Shown: positions 56,901-64,000 of the stretch, piece by piece | Position numbering within the stretch: position 1 is the stretch's first letter | Layout of the letters: every line of letters begins with the position of its first letter | From: Pontibacter pamirensis | Lineage (GTDB): Bacteria > Bacteroidota > Bacteroidia > Cytophagales > Hymenobacteraceae | Reading direction: 5' to 3' | Assembly (NCBI RefSeq): GCF_010015475.1 | Contig: NZ_SSNI01000031.1 | Span: forward strand, 18,339-82,338 | DNA length: 64,000 nucleotides | Made by a program: the position numbers and the translations under genes | The notes under the pieces: generated by a model | Database searches by the model: none | Told to the model about the DNA's origin: nothing | What the model saw: only the letters and a program-made list of their open reading frames with translations

Positions 56901-57449
56901 ACAAAAGACGAGTTGGGGAAACAGCTGCCGCTCATCAATAAAAAATTTACAGACTATAAAGGTTACGCAGGCAAAACGGTGGAGGAAATTTTTGATAAAA
57001 ATGAACTGGAAGATGCACGCCTGATGGAAGTAAATACCTTTGAATCGGTTTACTGGGAAAACATTGGCAATGGACAATTTAAAAAGCACTTATTGCCCCA
57101 GGAGGCGCAGGTCTCTAAATTGTTTGCCTTTCATGTGGAAGATGTGAACCAGGATGGGCATCTGGATGTCATAGCTGGAGGAAACTTATATGGAGTGAGC
57201 ACCTACCAGGGGAGGTATGACAGTAGCTATGGTGTGTTGTTACAGGGAAATGGGAAAGGCGCTTTTGCATCAGTGGATCTGGCTAATGCCGGCTTTGTAA
57301 TGGACGGTGAGGTGCGGGACATCAAGACGCTGCGTACTGCTGATGGTGAATTGATGCTGGTAGCACGCAACAATGCACCGGTACAGGTATTCAAAAAACG
57401 GAAACAGGCTCCTGCCGCAGAACAGCTTGCTGTTCGCAACACGAAGTAA
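53994..57449 (+). CDS. FG-GAP/VCBS-repeat and ASPIC/UnbV-domain protein 2 (CRTAC1-like)
   Basis: A 1151-residue paralogue of the preceding gene, 61 bp downstream, with the same order: signal peptide and lipobox FSGC (Cys ~36), FG-GAP repeats with DxNxDG loops (GDLNNDGLTDLY, FFDYDRDGDLDMY, YADLDNDGDLELI, FDFDNDGDLDLFV), a UnbV domain with GYGAKVLLKS, MPTRGFMSS and DTLVVIWGNQ, and more repeats. Similarity to gene 1 is moderate, so the duplication is old. The two may form a heteromer at the cell surface. It is co-directional with the haloperoxidase-like gene 61 bp downstream. Confidence 0.87.
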   Translation: MHHIITLSTKQSTSRWAAMGALVCAFASLISFSGCQSKADVGENALFELVDSTQTNISFINQLQETDQLNILSYLYFYNGAGVAAGDLNNDGLTDLYFVSNQGKNKLYLNKGNFKFDDVSEAAGVEGYSDWQTGVTMADVNGDGWLDIYVCAVGDYKGLEGANELYINNGPDTDGQVTFTEMAADYGLDFTGFSTQVAFFDYDRDGDLDMYLLNHAVHTSRSYDRVTARNLRNNEAGDVLYENQLISAEGTAPQGQVVKFKDVSEKAGIYGAAMGYGLGVVVSDLNNDGWDDIYVSNDFHEDDYYYLNNGDGTFTESVKEHFRHLSRFSMGCDAADMNNDGYPDVMTLDMYPEDEVVEKTSMGEDPFDIFLYKLQFGYFNQYSRNCLQLSHAGQKFSDVGLMAGVAATDWSWSTLLADYDNDGIKDIFISNGIVRRPNNMDYVKFASSDSMLHAPQISKALDQKAVNMMPDGKVHNYLYKGSDSLQFSDKSLSWGFAEPTISNGAVYADLDNDGDLELITNNINQPAGIYRNKGEKLLHNNYLKVKLKGDKLNSFGYGAKVLLKSKGRVQVQQLMPTRGFMSSVEPVLNFGLGKLTSVDTLVVIWGNQQVELKTNIEANTTLVLEEAAAQHPAATYYSLFQTPNPLYEEVTETFQVNFKHKENSYLDFYRESLIPFQTSTEGPKIAVGDVNGDGLDDFYIGGAKWQAGALYMQQEDGDFTATNEAIFQADSVYEDVDAIFFDANNDKHPDLYVVSGGNEFYGNMKEQFDRLYLNDGKGNFTRSHTLPAMYDNKSCVRPFDFDNDGDLDLFVGGRVLGYQYGNSPNSYLLVNDGKGRFSDKTDALAPELRKAGMITDGVWADYDNDGAADLIVSGDWMPLTVFRNKGNSFEKVTDSNGLNQAVGFWQTVKAADFDNDGDIDLIAGNLGTNTKFRKEGGGALRMYVKDIDANESLDHILAYSLNNNWYPVATKDELGKQLPLINKKFTDYKGYAGKTVEEIFDKNELEDARLMEVNTFESVYWENIGNGQFKKHLLPQEAQVSKLFAFHVEDVNQDGHLDVIAGGNLYGVSTYQGRYDSSYGVLLQGNGKGAFASVDLANAGFVMDGEVRDIKTLRTADGELMLVARNNAPVQVFKKRKQAPAAEQLAVRNTK

Positions 57450-57510
57450 AGTCTTAAATGACTGTGCGTGCGGATACATTAAATGGCATAAACAAATTAT
57501 AACCTGAAAC

Positions 57511-58872
57511 GTGAAGAAGCAACAGATACTTATTGGCTTCCTTTTTCTCTTTTTTGGAGGGATAAGCGGCTGCCAGTATGAGCCCGTTGATTACACAAAG
57601 GCTGCTGCTGACCCTGCCTTTTTGCACCAGTCAGTAGATAAGCTGACAGATGTAATCACGCATGATATTTTTTCGCCGCCTGTCGCCAGCCGTATCTATG
57701 TATACCCACAGATTGCCGCTTACGAAGTGCTGCTACATGACTTTCCGGAGTACCAGTCCCTGCAAGGGCAGCTCACTGATTTTGAAGGTATACCGCAGCC
57801 TGCACCAGATTCTGCTTATTGTTTTCCATTGGCCAGTTTAAATGCTTTTCTAACAGTCAGCCGCAGCCTCACCTTCTCCTCCAATATGTTTGATGCTTAC
57901 GAAGAGCAGCTGTATGAGAAGTATAGGAACATGGGCGTTCCGGAAGATGTATTTTTCCGCTCTATACGATATGGACAGGCAGCCGCCCAAAGTATCATCG
58001 CTTACGCTGCAGGAGATGGGTATAAGCAAACTCGTGGTTTCCGCCATACGGTGTCGCAGACTCCTGGGCACTGGGTACCCACGCCACCCGCTTACATGGA
58101 TGCCATAGAGCCTTTCTGGTTCAAACTGCGCCCCTTCGTGCTTGACTCCTGCAGCCAGTTTGCGCCCGCCACACCTGTGGGGTACAGCAACAGCAAAGAA
58201 AGTGACTTTTATAAGGAGGTGATGGAAGTTTATGAAACCACCACAAATTTATCAGAAGAACAGGTGCAGATAGCGAGTTTCTGGGACTGCAATCCGTTTG
58301 TGATGCACACCACAGGGCACGTGATGTACGCGACAAAGAAAATCACGCCTGGCGGACACTGGCTGGGTATTACCGGCATCGCCACCAGCAAAGCAAATGC
58401 CGATATGATGGAGACGCTGGAAGCCTATACCCGCGTATCCTTGTCATTGGCGGATGGATTTATCAGTTGCTGGGATGAGAAATACCGAAGTGACCGTGTT
58501 CGGCCTGAGACAGCTATCAACACCTTGGTGGACGAAAACTGGGTTCCGCTCCTCCAGACACCTCCCTTTCCGGAGTATCCCAGCGGCCACAGCGTTATTT
58601 CCAATGCAGCAGCAGTTGTGCTCACAGACCTGTACGGACCATCCTTTTCTTATGTGGATTCAACAGAAGTAGCTTACGGGCTGCCTGCGCGGTCCTTTGA
58701 GTCTTTTGAAGCGGCTGCCGAAGAAGCGGCTATGAGCAGGCTTTACGGGGGCATTCACTTTATGCCCGCAATTGTCAACGGCGCTGAGGAAGGCAAACAA
58801 GTTGGCGCTTATGTTGTGTCAAAACTCAACACCCGTAAGCGTGCAGGCAAGGTTGTAGCTGCAAAGGAGTAA
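57511..58872 (+). CDS. vanadium-dependent haloperoxidase/PAP2-type lipoprotein
   Basis: A 453-residue lipoprotein (lipobox ISGC, Cys ~21). The C-terminal half has the vanadate/phosphate-binding order of the PAP2-haloperoxidase superfamily: KYRSDRVRPETAI, EYPSGHSVIS, and SRLYGGIHF about 55 residues later. The catalytic His of the family is in SGH, and the second His is in GGIHF. An N-terminal helical part precedes this. Whether it oxidises halide or hydrolyses phosphate esters is not decidable from sequence; the combination with UnbV proteins is a recurrent Bacteroidota gene set. The GTG-like start at 57511 precedes the signal peptide directly. Confidence 0.82.
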   Translation: MKKQQILIGFLFLFFGGISGCQYEPVDYTKAAADPAFLHQSVDKLTDVITHDIFSPPVASRIYVYPQIAAYEVLLHDFPEYQSLQGQLTDFEGIPQPAPDSAYCFPLASLNAFLTVSRSLTFSSNMFDAYEEQLYEKYRNMGVPEDVFFRSIRYGQAAAQSIIAYAAGDGYKQTRGFRHTVSQTPGHWVPTPPAYMDAIEPFWFKLRPFVLDSCSQFAPATPVGYSNSKESDFYKEVMEVYETTTNLSEEQVQIASFWDCNPFVMHTTGHVMYATKKITPGGHWLGITGIATSKANADMMETLEAYTRVSLSLADGFISCWDEKYRSDRVRPETAINTLVDENWVPLLQTPPFPEYPSGHSVISNAAAVVLTDLYGPSFSYVDSTEVAYGLPARSFESFEAAAEEAAMSRLYGGIHFMPAIVNGAEEGKQVGAYVVSKLNTRKRAGKVVAAKE

Positions 58873-58887
58873 AGGCGCTAAATTTGC

Positions 58888-59109
58888 TCAGGAGTTGGTC
58901 TCATTTCTTTTCCTCAATTTCTGATTTTTCACAAGGGCTATAAACAGACCTGCTATACCACCCACAATGGCTGTATAGCCATATCCTATCAGGAAGCCAT
59001 ATGCTTCTGAGCTTTCGCCTAATATGCGTGAGGCAGCGATAGCGATAATACCTGATACAAGGAACAGTATTCCTTTGTTGTACTTCATGGGTTGATTTGT
59101 TTGTTCCAT
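58888..59109 (-). CDS. small two-helix membrane protein
   Basis: A 73-residue protein from ATG 59107-59109, with two hydrophobic helices (GILFLVSGIIAIAASRIL and GYTAIVGGIAGLFIALV) and a short basic tail (KLRKRNE). A longer frame upstream adds an Arg-rich, poorly conserved-looking extension, so the later ATG is preferred. No family recognised. Confidence 0.6.
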   Translation of the reverse strand: MEQTNQPMKYNKGILFLVSGIIAIAASRILGESSEAYGFLIGYGYTAIVGGIAGLFIALVKNQKLRKRNETNS

Positions 59110-59439
59110 CGTCAAAAAAGTTTGGGTGATGCGTCTCCTGCAATTACGCTTTTTATTCACATGCATAAAGTACAAAATAACAGGGTTTATATATCAGCGG
59201 AAACCTGAATAATAGACCAACAGGGAAATCTTCCAGACCAATTTCAGATAGCTTACTGGAAAAGCAAGCGAATATTTATCAAGCTAACATAAATATATAA
59301 GTGCGCACCTCTCTCAAAATTTTATACGGGTTATGCAGAAAACCACAAATACTTTTACTTTTACACTTCAATAAATGGTTGCTTCTGAAAAGTAACGCAG
59401 CCCTTTGTCTTTCTAATAAACAAAACACTACATTCTAAT
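59110..59439. other. intergenic, no feature recognised
   Basis: It holds the divergent upstream regions of the small membrane protein and the cupin gene. No motif found. Confidence 0.4.
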
Positions 59440-59943
59440 ATGCCCACTGAAAACGACAAGCAGGAGCTTTTTAAGCAAATAGAACAAAAACTAACCGAGC
59501 AAGGCTTCTCCATCGATAAGCAGGACCAGACCAGACCATGGGGTGGTTTTTTTGTAATTGATGAAAACCAGGCGCAGCAATTCGCCGACACTTACTTTGA
59601 AGGCATGTCGGTTGACAAGCTGAAAATATCCGGTAAACTAAGCCCGAAGATCCTCGTGGTGGCACCGGAGAAACGTTTGTCGTGGCAGTACCATCACCGC
59701 CGCGCTGAGATTTGGAAAGCAGTGGAAGGCAAAGTAGGAGTGGTAACTTCCGACTCAGATGAAGAAGGCGAACTGAAGACACTGGACCCCGGCGACTATA
59801 TCACTTTAAGACAGGGCGAACGCCATCGTTTAGTAGGGCTGAAGGAATGGGGCGTGCTGGCTGAGATATGGCAGCATACTGATGCGGAGAACCCCTCTAA
59901 TGAGGATGACATTGTACGCGTGCAGGATGATTTCGGCCGTTAA
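59440..59943 (+). CDS. cupin protein, mannose-6-phosphate isomerase type II-like
   Basis: A 167-residue cupin related to the C-terminal domain of GDP-mannose pyrophosphorylase/phosphomannose isomerase. Typical elements are TRPWGGFFVI, SPKILVVAPEKRLSWQYHHRRAEIW (metal His in the HHRR turn), and RQGERHRLVG (second cupin motif with His). The pyrophosphorylase domain is absent, so it is a stand-alone cupin. A sugar-phosphate isomerase role is inferred from the family. A terminator follows at 59975. Confidence 0.78.
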   Translation: MPTENDKQELFKQIEQKLTEQGFSIDKQDQTRPWGGFFVIDENQAQQFADTYFEGMSVDKLKISGKLSPKILVVAPEKRLSWQYHHRRAEIWKAVEGKVGVVTSDSDEEGELKTLDPGDYITLRQGERHRLVGLKEWGVLAEIWQHTDAENPSNEDDIVRVQDDFGR

Positions 59944-59974
59944 TCGTCCTTAGAAAGCATCTTCTGAAATAACT

Positions 59975-60012
59975 AAAAGAGCCACTCTGGGTCCCAGACT
60001 GGCTCTTTTGAT
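59975..60012 (+). terminator. terminator after cupin gene
   Basis: AAAAGAGCCA (59975-59984) pairs with TGGCTCTTTT (60000-60009), and the inner TCTGGG/CCCAGA extends the stem. T-rich tail. Confidence 0.8.
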
Positions 60013-60081
60013 TTTACTGCATATTGAACACGTAACGCGAGCCTTTTGTATAAATCACCATAGACACCATTTTACCTTACT

Positions 60082-61020
60082 ATGAATTTCTTTTCACATA
60101 ACCCCCTCAACCGTTTCTCAGAGTTGCGCCCGGATGAGGAACAGATGCAGCAGCTCTGGCAACAGCAGGACGCGCGCATACTTGTAATGCACGATTCCCT
60201 GAGCTTAATCAGGGAAACGGAGCAAGGCAAATTGGCTGCCGTACTGCAGCAAGGGGAGGTGGAGGAACTGGTGAAACTGGCGCAGGTGCAGGTGTATCTC
60301 GGTTCAGAGGACGGTGTGCCATACTTTGTGTTAGGTTTCGAGGGAATGCAGGAGCAGTTATCCACCATTGTAGGAGAAAGCTACAGCCTGGCCGACCTCC
60401 GGACATCTGCACTGGAATTGCCGCAGCCGGATAGTGCCTTGCTGGCCTATGCCCGGGGTATGGTGCACTGGAACCTGCGTCACCGGTTTTGCCCCAACTG
60501 CGGCAGCGTGACGTATAGCACACAGGCAGGGCACGTGCGGCAGTGCACGAACAAAGCCTGCAGCAGGCACCACTTCCCGCGCACAGACACCGCCATTATC
60601 GTTGTTATTTCAGAAGGTGACGCCTGCTTACTTGGGCGGCAGGCGGTGTGGCCAAAGGGAATGTACGCCACCATTGCTGGTTTTCTGGAGCCCGGCGAAA
60701 CGCTGGAGCAGGCGGTGGCGCGCGAGGCGCAGGAAGAGACGGGTGTGGAGTTGCAAACGGTTACCTACCACTCCTCCCAGCCCTGGCCTTTCCCAAGTTC
60801 AGTTATGGTGGGTTTCAGCGCTGTGGCACGAAACCGAAACCTGAAACTGGATAACGATGAACTGGAGGATGCCCGCTGGTTTACCCGAAGCGAGATGGCA
60901 GCTGGCCTGCAGGATGGATCATTGCGCCTGCCGCCACTCATTTCCATCGCCTACCGCCTGATCAGGGATTGGTTTAATGCTGACCCTGCTTATAAGTTGG
61001 AGGAGTTAACAGGCTATTAA
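60082..61020 (+). CDS. nudC: NADH pyrophosphatase NudC
   Basis: A 312-residue Nudix hydrolase. A zinc ribbon CPNCGS...CTNKAC (Cys pairs ~136/139 and ~154/159) precedes the Nudix box GFLEPGETLEQAVAREAQEETGV, which has the full G-x5-E-x7-REVxEExG pattern (one substitution at the U positions tolerated). The downstream SQPWPFPSSVMVGF motif is diagnostic of NudC. The enzyme cleaves NADH and removes NAD caps from RNA. Length is somewhat above E. coli NudC (257) owing to an N-terminal domain, as is common. Confidence 0.93.
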   Translation: MNFFSHNPLNRFSELRPDEEQMQQLWQQQDARILVMHDSLSLIRETEQGKLAAVLQQGEVEELVKLAQVQVYLGSEDGVPYFVLGFEGMQEQLSTIVGESYSLADLRTSALELPQPDSALLAYARGMVHWNLRHRFCPNCGSVTYSTQAGHVRQCTNKACSRHHFPRTDTAIIVVISEGDACLLGRQAVWPKGMYATIAGFLEPGETLEQAVAREAQEETGVELQTVTYHSSQPWPFPSSVMVGFSAVARNRNLKLDNDELEDARWFTRSEMAAGLQDGSLRLPPLISIAYRLIRDWFNADPAYKLEELTGY

Positions 61021-61038
61021 TACTGCCCACAATACCAA

Positions 61039-61455
61039 TCAATGCTGGTGCGGCGGGCAGGACTCCAGCAACTGGCCCACTTCCTGCAAAGTATAGCGCT
61101 CGTTGTTGTTGCCGAAGTTCGTTTGGATGTAGTTGAGCAGGTTCGTGATTTTATCGGTGCGCATGGTCTCTAAGCCGGGCATTGGCCGGTCGTATTCCTG
61201 GCCGTTAACTACCATGGGTCCTTCTATGCCGTGGCGGATGAGGCAGGGCAGCTCCTCCCGGTGCTTTTGTAGATAATCGGCACCTGCAATGGGTGGGATG
61301 AGATTGCGGAGGCCGCTGCCGTCTTCCATGTGGCAGCTCTGGCAGTTCGCCTCGTACAGGCGCTGCCCTTCGTTTTGTTTCTCTGTAAAGCACTGGGTAA
61401 GGGTGGTGAGGGCTACGATACCCGTCACCACCGCTATGCCTTTAGTTTTGCGCAT
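61039..61455 (-). CDS. c-type cytochrome lipoprotein
   Basis: A 138-residue protein with a lipobox-like LTQC (Cys ~22), a single haem c motif CQSCH (~38-42) and a likely axial Met in RPMPGLETM. Last gene of a three-gene operon: it overlaps the SCO gene by 14 bp. It would accept or pass electrons at the membrane surface, matching a role in cytochrome oxidase assembly or respiration. Confidence 0.88.
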   Translation of the reverse strand: MRKTKGIAVVTGIVALTTLTQCFTEKQNEGQRLYEANCQSCHMEDGSGLRNLIPPIAGADYLQKHREELPCLIRHGIEGPMVVNGQEYDRPMPGLETMRTDKITNLLNYIQTNFGNNNERYTLQEVGQLLESCPPHQH

Positions 61456-62131
61456 GCTGTTGCTCGTTCAGCAGTACCGGAATATCCTGTAGCAGCTTGT
61501 CTACAGAAGCTTCTTCTGTGCCATCGTACACGCCCCGTATACGGCGCTGCTCATCCACCAGTATAAAATGGCCACCATGGGTAAAACCACCACCTGCTTC
61601 TTCACCATCTTCCTGCACTGCCACAAGGTATTTAGAGGCGATGTCGTATATGCTGTCTTTCTCACCCGTCAGGAAATGCCACGTATTGGATTGTACGCCG
61701 AGTCGGTCAGCATAATCCTTCAGTACAGCTACCGTGTCGTGCTGCGGATCGATGGAGTGAGAGAGTAGCAGCACATCCGGATTGCCTTTATATTCCTCGT
61801 ACACGCGCAGCATCTGGCTCTTCATTTTAGGGCAGATAGAAGGGCAGGAGGTAAAGAAGAAGTCTGTGACGTATATTTTGCCCGATACTGTTTCCTGCGT
61901 TACCTGCTGGCTATCCTGGTTTACGAAAGCAAAATCCGGAACCTGGTGGTAAAGCGTGTCTACCATTAGCTGTCCATTCACTTCCCGCTCCACAGCCTCC
62001 CGCTCACCCAATATGGGCAAGGTCTTTTCCTGGGCTCCACTCTCGCTGCAACTGTAAAAGAAGCTAGCTGAAAGGGCCATAGCGGCAGTGAGTATACTTT
62101 TTTTGAAGGAGAAATTATTTCTGTTGTTCAT
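61442..62131 (-). CDS. SCO1/SenC-family copper chaperone-like protein
   Basis: A 229-residue thioredoxin-fold protein. Cu-binding motif SCPSICPKMKSQM (CxxxC) and a His about 80-90 residues later in GGFTHGGHFILVD. A lipobox-like YSC (Cys ~28) is at the N-terminus. The SCO family delivers copper to cytochrome c oxidase CuA or reduces its cysteines. It overlaps the upstream lipoprotein gene by 17 bp and the downstream cytochrome gene by 14 bp, so it is in a tight operon. Confidence 0.92.
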   Translation of the reverse strand: MNNRNNFSFKKSILTAAMALSASFFYSCSESGAQEKTLPILGEREAVEREVNGQLMVDTLYHQVPDFAFVNQDSQQVTQETVSGKIYVTDFFFTSCPSICPKMKSQMLRVYEEYKGNPDVLLLSHSIDPQHDTVAVLKDYADRLGVQSNTWHFLTGEKDSIYDIASKYLVAVQEDGEEAGGGFTHGGHFILVDEQRRIRGVYDGTEEASVDKLLQDIPVLLNEQQHAQN

Positions 62132-62552
62132 ATTGCTGGTATGTTTGCCGGGCAGCCTGTATGGTGCTGTCCATTACTGTTTGTACACGCTCAATCTTCT
62201 TTAACTCCTGCTGCAGATAATTCATCGCCTGTTCGTACTGCAAGGTGTCCGGGGCACTGTAATTCCGCATCCAGACCATCATCACTTCATCCGCCTGGTT
62301 TAGTTCGTCTATCTGCTGCTGTAGTGCCTGCAGGGTAACTGTGTCTGCCTGTTGAGCTGCTAAGGTATCGCGGAGGCTTCGGAAGTTACGCCGCAGTTTA
62401 TAAATGTCACCCATTTTGGCCATGGCATCGTTGTGTATGGTCATCACATTCGCCTCTAGTTCCTCCTGCTGTGTCGCCTCCGCAGGCCCTGCGTTGCAAC
62501 CTGTAAGCAGCAGGAACGGCACTACAAGGAGTATAAAGTACTTCTTCATCAT
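62115..62552 (-). CDS. coiled-coil lipoprotein of unknown function, first gene of SCO operon
   Basis: A 145-residue lipoprotein (lipobox LTGC, Cys ~19), almost entirely alpha-helical and heptad-like after that (RSLRDTLAAQQ, LQALQQQIDELNQ, QQELKKIERVQTVMDS). I do not recognise a family with certainty. Position before SCO suggests it works with respiratory copper or oxidase assembly. Confidence 0.7.
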   Translation of the reverse strand: MMKKYFILLVVPFLLLTGCNAGPAEATQQEELEANVMTIHNDAMAKMGDIYKLRRNFRSLRDTLAAQQADTVTLQALQQQIDELNQADEVMMVWMRNYSAPDTLQYEQAMNYLQQELKKIERVQTVMDSTIQAARQTYQQYEQQK

Positions 62553-62827
62553 TCGCTTCAGGTATAAAAGGATTTAGGAGGCAAAAAGGTTTAGTTCTAG
62601 TGGAATAAGAACGACTTGTTTTCACCTCCTTTTTTATGTTGTTATTATACCTGCCTGTTGCGGGCAAGGAGATAGTGAAAACCGTTCTTTTTTATTCTAA
62701 CAAAACACACTGCAAAGGTATGGTTGCATGCTGGCAAGAACAAGTTTAGTTTGCTGTGTTTACAAAGGATGGTTAAAGAGCGGACTGCTGTCGTATCTCT
62801 TAAAGGGACTTTCAAGAACAATATGCA

Positions 62828-63259
62828 CTATAATTTCAGGTCAAAAACCTTTTGCTCTTTGATTTCTTTGAACCCGAAGTTCTGATAAAACTGGTGTGTT
62901 TCGACCCTGGCTGTATTTGTTCTTACCCTAATTTTAGTCACAGGGTATTGTGCGCTCCACACCATCACCTGCAGAATCAGTTTTCTGCCAACCCCAATCC
63001 CTCTGGCATTTAAGTCTACCACCAGGCCACCAATCTCCACAAAAGGTTCTGATTCTAAACGGATGGCGCAGAAGGCATGAACCCAGCCAATCACCTCTCC
63101 TGAAGCCTCGGCAACGAAGGCACAATGGGTCTTTTCTGCAATGATGGCGCTCATCCATTCTGCTGTCGCTTCAATAGTTGGTGTGTAGCCTAATTGCCAG
63201 GAGAGGTAATTTATAGCGGCGGCATCTTTTGATGCTGCTTTCCTGATGGAAACCTGCAT
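62828..63259 (-). CDS. GNAT-family N-acetyltransferase
   Basis: A 143-residue single-domain acetyltransferase. The acetyl-CoA region reads VEIGGLVVDLNARGIGVGRKLI, and the end contains ETHQFYQNFGFKEIKEQKVF, the usual beta6-alpha4 signature. Substrate unknown. Downstream of a small membrane-protein gene (18 bp gap), probably co-transcribed. Confidence 0.88.
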   Translation of the reverse strand: MQVSIRKAASKDAAAINYLSWQLGYTPTIEATAEWMSAIIAEKTHCAFVAEASGEVIGWVHAFCAIRLESEPFVEIGGLVVDLNARGIGVGRKLILQVMVWSAQYPVTKIRVRTNTARVETHQFYQNFGFKEIKEQKVFDLKL

Positions 63260-63277
63260 GCACTGTTCTTTAAAATT

Positions 63278-63784
63278 TTACAGCCTTTCCTCCACTTCTA
63301 AATGAAGAATGTTAGCTAAGGCCTGTGCGTCCTGCAAGGCCTCTTTTTTGTTCACTGTTTTAATTACGTAGTCAGGAGTGGCAGTATAAGAGAAAAGAGA
63401 GATGGTGTAAACGGTGCCGGTGTACCGCATCGTCGGGGATATGCCATTGGGTGTATTTCGGTAGCTATAGCTGTTAGAGGTGAGGCGGAGTTTCTTCAGG
63501 TCTGGTAAGTCTTTCCACTCTCCTTTCCTATAGCCTAACAGGGAGGTGTATTCCCTTACTCTTCTTTTTTGCGAATCTATTTGGGTGCCATAAAAAGTGA
63601 ACCGAAGAAACAAGCCTAGCAGTAAAGCAGCAGCACCAATCAGCAGAGTTTTGATGAGGGAATTTTCCTGCTCTATGAACAAGGGGCTGAGGCAGACAAC
63701 GAGTGCAATTGCTACAAACACAAACCAGAAGCTGCTTGCGCCACCAAAGACATAGCCGGTCTTTCTATCGTATCCGTTTTCCAT
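63278..63784 (-). CDS. small membrane protein of unknown function
   Basis: A 168-residue protein with two adjacent hydrophobic helices (~16-38, ~45-65) and a C-terminal soluble part of beta type (RRVREYTSLLGYRKGEW, LRLTSNSYSYRN). It resembles PH-like-domain membrane proteins in layout, but no decisive motif is seen. Confidence 0.6.
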   Translation of the reverse strand: MENGYDRKTGYVFGGASSFWFVFVAIALVVCLSPLFIEQENSLIKTLLIGAAALLLGLFLRFTFYGTQIDSQKRRVREYTSLLGYRKGEWKDLPDLKKLRLTSNSYSYRNTPNGISPTMRYTGTVYTISLFSYTATPDYVIKTVNKKEALQDAQALANILHLEVEERL

Positions 63785-63876
63785 TCTTTGTGCCGGATGC
63801 TGCTTTAAAACGACTACAGCAAACCGTAGTAAGTTTACTTAAATAAGCTGAGTACTACAACTATGAAAGGATGTTA

Positions 63877-64000
63877 GAGCATGTTTAAATTTAGAGGATT
63901 AGCAAAAAAGAGCGAGTCAGTGCGTAAGCAATGGGTAACCAAACTCAAAAGCTTATGCAATCTCAATACAAGAGACTCACTGACTCGCAATGGGACATTG
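63877..64000 (+). mobile_element. left end of an IS5-type insertion sequence (truncated by window)
   Basis: Terminal sequence GAGCATGTTTAAATTTAG (from 63877, after TTA) is shared with the MITE at 33128-33289. A transposase start follows. An inverted repeat GCGAGTCAGTG (63912-63922)/CACTGACTCGC (63978-63988) flanks the start codon. Confidence 0.7.
63931..64000 (+). CDS. IS5-family transposase, N-terminal fragment (cut by window)
   Basis: ATG 63931 starts MGNQTQKLMQSQYKRLTDSQ, then WDI. The segment YKRLTDSQW is the typical N-terminal signature of IS5-group transposases. The DDE domain lies beyond the window. The start lies inside a possible hairpin loop. Confidence 0.7.
   Translation, partial: MGNQTQKLMQSQYKRLTDSQWDI

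Noticed and set aside
1..64000. CRISPR array, rRNA or tRNA genes
   Set aside because: No regularly spaced direct repeats and no rRNA/tRNA consensus were seen on either strand.

Overview
The window looks like chromosomal DNA of a member of the Bacteroidota, most probably Cytophagales and close to Hymenobacteraceae (Pontibacter/Hymenobacter-like). The basis is a SusC/SusD pair, a T9SS-type C-terminal sorting domain, many lipoproteins with Bacteroidota-style signal peptides, a promoter of the TTTG-N20-TAnnTTTG type before katG, and the general absence of Shine-Dalgarno sequences. No rRNA, tRNA or CRISPR array was seen. Species assignment is inference from gene content only.

Layout. 1-6.5 kb: an ABC permease/M1 peptidase fusion that runs off the left edge, a neutral zinc metallopeptidase and catalase-peroxidase KatG. 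6.7-12.3 kb: a decaying accessory stretch with a dead IS3-type transposase, a large secreted Kelch/malectin protein, a frameshifted XRE regulator, and three tandem copies of an unknown gene, of which only one is intact. 12.4-15.4 kb: an OmpA-like lipoprotein, a ZIP-like membrane protein and a metzincin-like membrane protein broken by one in-frame TAG.

15.6-34.3 kb is a stress, redox and metal island. It holds an SPW/VKOR-like membrane protein, a GH63-like glycosidase, a Csp-type copper-storage protein, two nearly identical manganese catalases, a formate/nitrite-type channel, a multicopper oxidase with a CopB-like barrel tail, a CopB-type (CPH) P-type ATPase, a DsbA-like protein, a sodium/proton antiporter with a T7 frameshift and two related potassium-channel-like proteins. 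The glycosidase - Mn-catalase - DsbA block is present twice. The first copy kept the glycosidase and lost the DsbA gene; the second kept DsbA and lost the glycosidase; both kept the catalase. Remnants of a DUF421 gene and a PQQ sugar dehydrogenase gene lie between them.

34.5-45 kb: small lipoproteins, a class A penicillin-binding protein, a beta-propeller lipoprotein, a DUF2255 protein, a multi-PAS histidine kinase followed by a stand-alone receiver and a GAF protein, and a CsbD-like stress protein. 45.7-58.9 kb: an uptake-type locus of SusC, SusD, two very large FG-GAP/ASPIC-UnbV lipoproteins and a vanadium-haloperoxidase/PAP2-type lipoprotein, all on the plus strand. 58.9-64 kb: housekeeping and small genes (cupin, NudC, a lipoprotein-SCO-cytochrome c operon, GNAT, membrane proteins), then the left end of an IS5-type element. 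That element shares its terminal sequence with a 162-bp MITE at 33.1 kb.

The main points for follow-up are the reciprocal decay of the duplicated catalase block, the SusCD-UnbV-haloperoxidase locus, the CopA-CopB fusion, the metzincin-like gene that lacks its catalytic Glu, the decaying tandem family, and the MITE/IS pair.
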